DNA of 7,427 nt from Lichenicola sp964242425 (GTDB taxonomy: Bacteria > Pseudomonadota > Alphaproteobacteria > Acetobacterales > Acetobacteraceae): positions 1 to 7,427 of the forward strand of contig CAXTCK010000174.1 in NCBI GenBank assembly GCA_964242425.1, read 5' to 3'. The position numbers and the translations under genes are program-made. The notes under the pieces were generated by a model that saw only the letters and a program-made list of their open reading frames with translations, made no database searches and had not been told where the DNA came from. Within the stretch, counting starts at the first letter, position 1; each line of letters starts with the position of its first letter. Shown piece by piece: positions 5,933-7,427 of the stretch.

Positions 5933-6814
5933 ATGCGCCTCAACGAAATTGGTCAGCAGCTGCGTGCCTATCGCGTTGAATCCGGCATGCGTGCCGAGGA
6001 GATCGCGGCACGCCTCGGAGTGTCGCGCGCGGCACTGTATCGCTACGAGAAGGGCGAAGTCATCAAGCTGGACACCGTCCAGCGCCTGGCCGAGCTGCTC
6101 AAGATCTCGCCGCTGTCCCTGCTGGGCATCGGCGTCGAGTACTACAGCCGGTCGGTCGGCTTCTTCGAGCGGCTGCGCCAGGTCGAGGAGACGGCCGACC
6201 AGATCCTCCAGGTCGGGCTGCCGTTGTGCTACCTGGTGACCTCCGACGCCTTTGACCTCACCCTGACCGAGAGCCTGTTCCAGGTCGCCGACCTCGCGGG
6301 CGAGGACGCGGGCGGGGCCCGGGCGCTCGCCGAGCAGGTGCTCGGCATCCTGTCGGTACGCAAGCGCATCTACCAGTCGCGCCGGCCCGGCATCATCGCC
6401 ATCCTGCCCGAGCAGGCGCTGCAGCAGCTGCTGCAGGACGGCATCTGCGCGGGTCTGAAGCTGGACGAGCCGCTGCGCCGCCGCTGCCGCGCGATCGCCG
6501 CCGCCGAGGTGGAGGCGATGGCCAACCTGCTGGAAACCGAGCCCATGGGGCTGCAGTTCAGCCTGCTGCCCGACGCGGCACCGACCACGAGCTGCATCCT
6601 GCTGCGCCAGCGCGACCGGGCCACAGTGGGCATCAACCCGTTCCGCAGCGACTCCGGCTGCACGGTGCCGACCGGCGTCGCCATGGTCACCGGCGCGCCC
6701 GAAGCGGTGGCGACGCACCAGCGGGTGATCGAGGGGATGTGGCGCGATTCGATCAAGGGCAGAATGGCTGCCGAGCGGGTCCGGACCCTGCTTGCGGCGC
6801 ATCGCGTCCAGTGA
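5933..6814 (+). CDS. XRE-family transcriptional regulator with large C-terminal region
   Basis: A 293-residue DNA-binding protein. Residues 1-65 form a classic Cro/C1-type helix-turn-helix: IGQQLRAYRVESGMRAEEIA, then LGVSRAALYRYEKGE (28-42) as turn and recognition helix, and LAELLKISPLSLLG. The remaining 230 residues have no motif I can name. They include a hydrophobic stretch LPLCYLVTSDAF, an Arg-rich SVRKRIYQSRRPGIIAILPEQAL and a closing GVAMVTGAPEAVATHQRVIEGMW. This layout loosely recalls regulators with a ligand-sensing effector domain after an XRE head, such as the actinobacterial DUF5753 type, but that is impression only. ATG 5933 is chosen for AGGA at 5923-5926 with six bases spacing and because the HTH starts right there; an upstream in-frame start at 5849 would span the presumed promoter. 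It is probably autoregulatory and may control the divergent permease-EEP pair. Confidence 0.88.
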   Translation: MRLNEIGQQLRAYRVESGMRAEEIAARLGVSRAALYRYEKGEVIKLDTVQRLAELLKISPLSLLGIGVEYYSRSVGFFERLRQVEETADQILQVGLPLCYLVTSDAFDLTLTESLFQVADLAGEDAGGARALAEQVLGILSVRKRIYQSRRPGIIAILPEQALQQLLQDGICAGLKLDEPLRRRCRAIAAAEVEAMANLLETEPMGLQFSLLPDAAPTTSCILLRQRDRATVGINPFRSDSGCTVPTGVAMVTGAPEAVATHQRVIEGMWRDSIKGRMAAERVRTLLAAHRVQ

Positions 6815-6824
6815 TCTAGACTGA
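6788..6824 (+). promoter_or_regulatory. Weak candidate promoter for the sulfurtransferase gene
   Basis: CTTGCGG near 6790 and TCTAGA near 6815 are about 17 bp apart, straddling the XRE stop codon. The match to consensus is poor, and the gene may instead be read through from the regulator. The remaining bases to 6911 are GC-rich with short palindromes (CCGGCGCCGG, GGCCGGCC) but no clear terminator or riboswitch. Confidence 0.2.
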
Positions 6825-6911
6825 CCCCCGGCGCCGGTCGACGGTTTCGGCGGCAGCAGGACCGGGCCAGGTCGCGCCATGCGGCCGGCCGGGTTGGGGA
6901 AGGATTGCCGC

Positions 6912-7427
6912 ATGGGCCCGCTCATCTCCACGGCCGAACTCGACGGGCTGCTGAGGCCGCGTCGCGACGACCGCGACCTGATTGTTCTCGACGCCACCAC
7001 CCTTCTGCCAGGCGAGCGCTTCGATCCGCAGGCGACGTTCGCGCAGGCGCATCTTCCCGGCGCGCGATGGCTCGACCTCGACGCGTTCTCCGACCCGGAC
7101 GGCGACCTGCCGCACATGGTGCCGAGCCAGGGCCGGTTCGCCCGCCTCGCAGCCGCCCTGGGCGTGTCCAACGACACGGACGTGGTGCTTTATGACCAGA
7201 CCGCCGTCGCGTCTGCCGCGCGCGCGTGGTGGCTGTTCGGATTGTTCGGCCACGACCGGGCGCGCGTGCTCGACGGCGGCCTGGCGTGCTGGCGTGCGGA
7301 AGGGCGAGCGCTGGAGGCCGGCGCGTCGGTGCCGGTGCCGGGTGGGCGTTTCGTGCCGGCGCTTCGGGCCAGACGCCTGGTCGGCCTCGGCGACATGGCG
7401 GCGCTGTCGAGCCACGCCGCCGCCGCC
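6912..7427 (+). CDS. sseA: Sulfurtransferase, 3-mercaptopyruvate/thiosulfate type, N-terminal part (3' end outside window)
   Basis: The frame is open to the window edge (172 codons). It shows the non-catalytic first rhodanese domain of a two-domain sulfurtransferase: LIVLDATTLLPG near residues 23-34, HLPGARWLDLDAFSD at about 50-64, VVLYDQTAVASAARAWWLFGLFGHD at about 95-119, and VLDGGLACWRAEGRALEAG after it. In the family the catalytic Cys loop is in the second domain, which lies beyond the window, so mercaptopyruvate versus thiosulfate preference cannot be decided; the first domain looks most like SseA. The enzyme moves sulfane sulfur from 3-mercaptopyruvate to thiols or cyanide in the cytoplasm. 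ATG 6912 is well supported by GGGGAAGGA (6896-6904), seven bases upstream. It lies 97 bases after the XRE gene on the same strand, so co-transcription is possible but unproved. The symbol is tentative. Confidence 0.85.
   Translation, partial: MGPLISTAELDGLLRPRRDDRDLIVLDATTLLPGERFDPQATFAQAHLPGARWLDLDAFSDPDGDLPHMVPSQGRFARLAAALGVSNDTDVVLYDQTAVASAARAWWLFGLFGHDRARVLDGGLACWRAEGRALEAGASVPVPGGRFVPALRARRLVGLGDMAALSSHAAAA

Noticed and set aside
6815..6911. Possible riboswitch or terminator in the gap before the sulfurtransferase
   Set aside because: The palindromes CCGGCGCCGG and GGCCGGCC have no loop, no T-tract follows, and I see no consensus of a known sulfur or SAM riboswitch.
5879..7177. A 432-codon open frame on the minus strand opposite the XRE and sulfurtransferase genes
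   Set aside because: Low-complexity shadow; the plus strand holds a clear HTH and a rhodanese domain, each with a good ribosome binding site.
1..7427. Mobile elements, CRISPR arrays, tRNA or attachment sites
   Set aside because: I found no transposase or integrase motifs, no regularly spaced repeats, no long terminal inverted repeats and no tRNA-like cloverleaf. Composition is even apart from the AT-rich promoter region at about 5810-5890.

Overview
The window is a GC-rich, densely coded bacterial chromosomal segment with no mobile element, CRISPR array, tRNA or rRNA that I can see. The order purL - short bolA - CGFS monothiol grxD, the strong G/C bias at third codon positions and the character of the proteins all suggest an alphaproteobacterium, most likely in or near Acetobacteraceae/Rhodospirillales. 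The family assignment is inference; no marker gene here settles it.

Layout, left to right. (1) 1-1395, + strand: the 3' end of purL (purine synthesis), then bolA and grxD, a probable co-transcribed unit that ends in a hairpin with a TTCG loop. BolA and the CGFS glutaredoxin are established partners in Fe-S cluster and iron handling. (2) 1493-1849, +: a small unrecognised protein with a clear signal peptide and a basic His/Arg/Ser-rich mature part carrying a 10-residue tandem repeat. (3) 1950-2432, -: a YraN/UPF0102 nuclease-fold protein, divergent from (4) 2504-3934, +: a two-HKD cardiolipin synthase. (5) 3925-4671 and 4676-5743, -: an endonuclease/exonuclease/phosphatase (EEP) family protein downstream of, and probably translationally coupled to, an AI-2E-family permease. 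The EEP gene converges on cls and overlaps it by 10 bp. (6) 5744-5932: an AT-rich divergent control region with short repeats. (7) 5933-6814, +: an XRE-type regulator with a large C-terminal region. (8) 6912 to the window edge, +: the N-terminal part of a 3-mercaptopyruvate/thiosulfate sulfurtransferase.

How they may work together. purL-bolA-grxD is a conserved housekeeping neighbourhood. The cls / EEP / permease block concerns the membrane and phosphodiester chemistry, and recalls the enterobacterial pairing of an EEP protein (YbhP) with ClsB, but in convergent orientation. The XRE regulator probably controls itself and perhaps the divergent permease-EEP pair through repeats in the shared upstream region. 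I found no convincing new multi-gene system. The less explained items are the small secreted protein, the regulator's effector region and the operator-like repeats.
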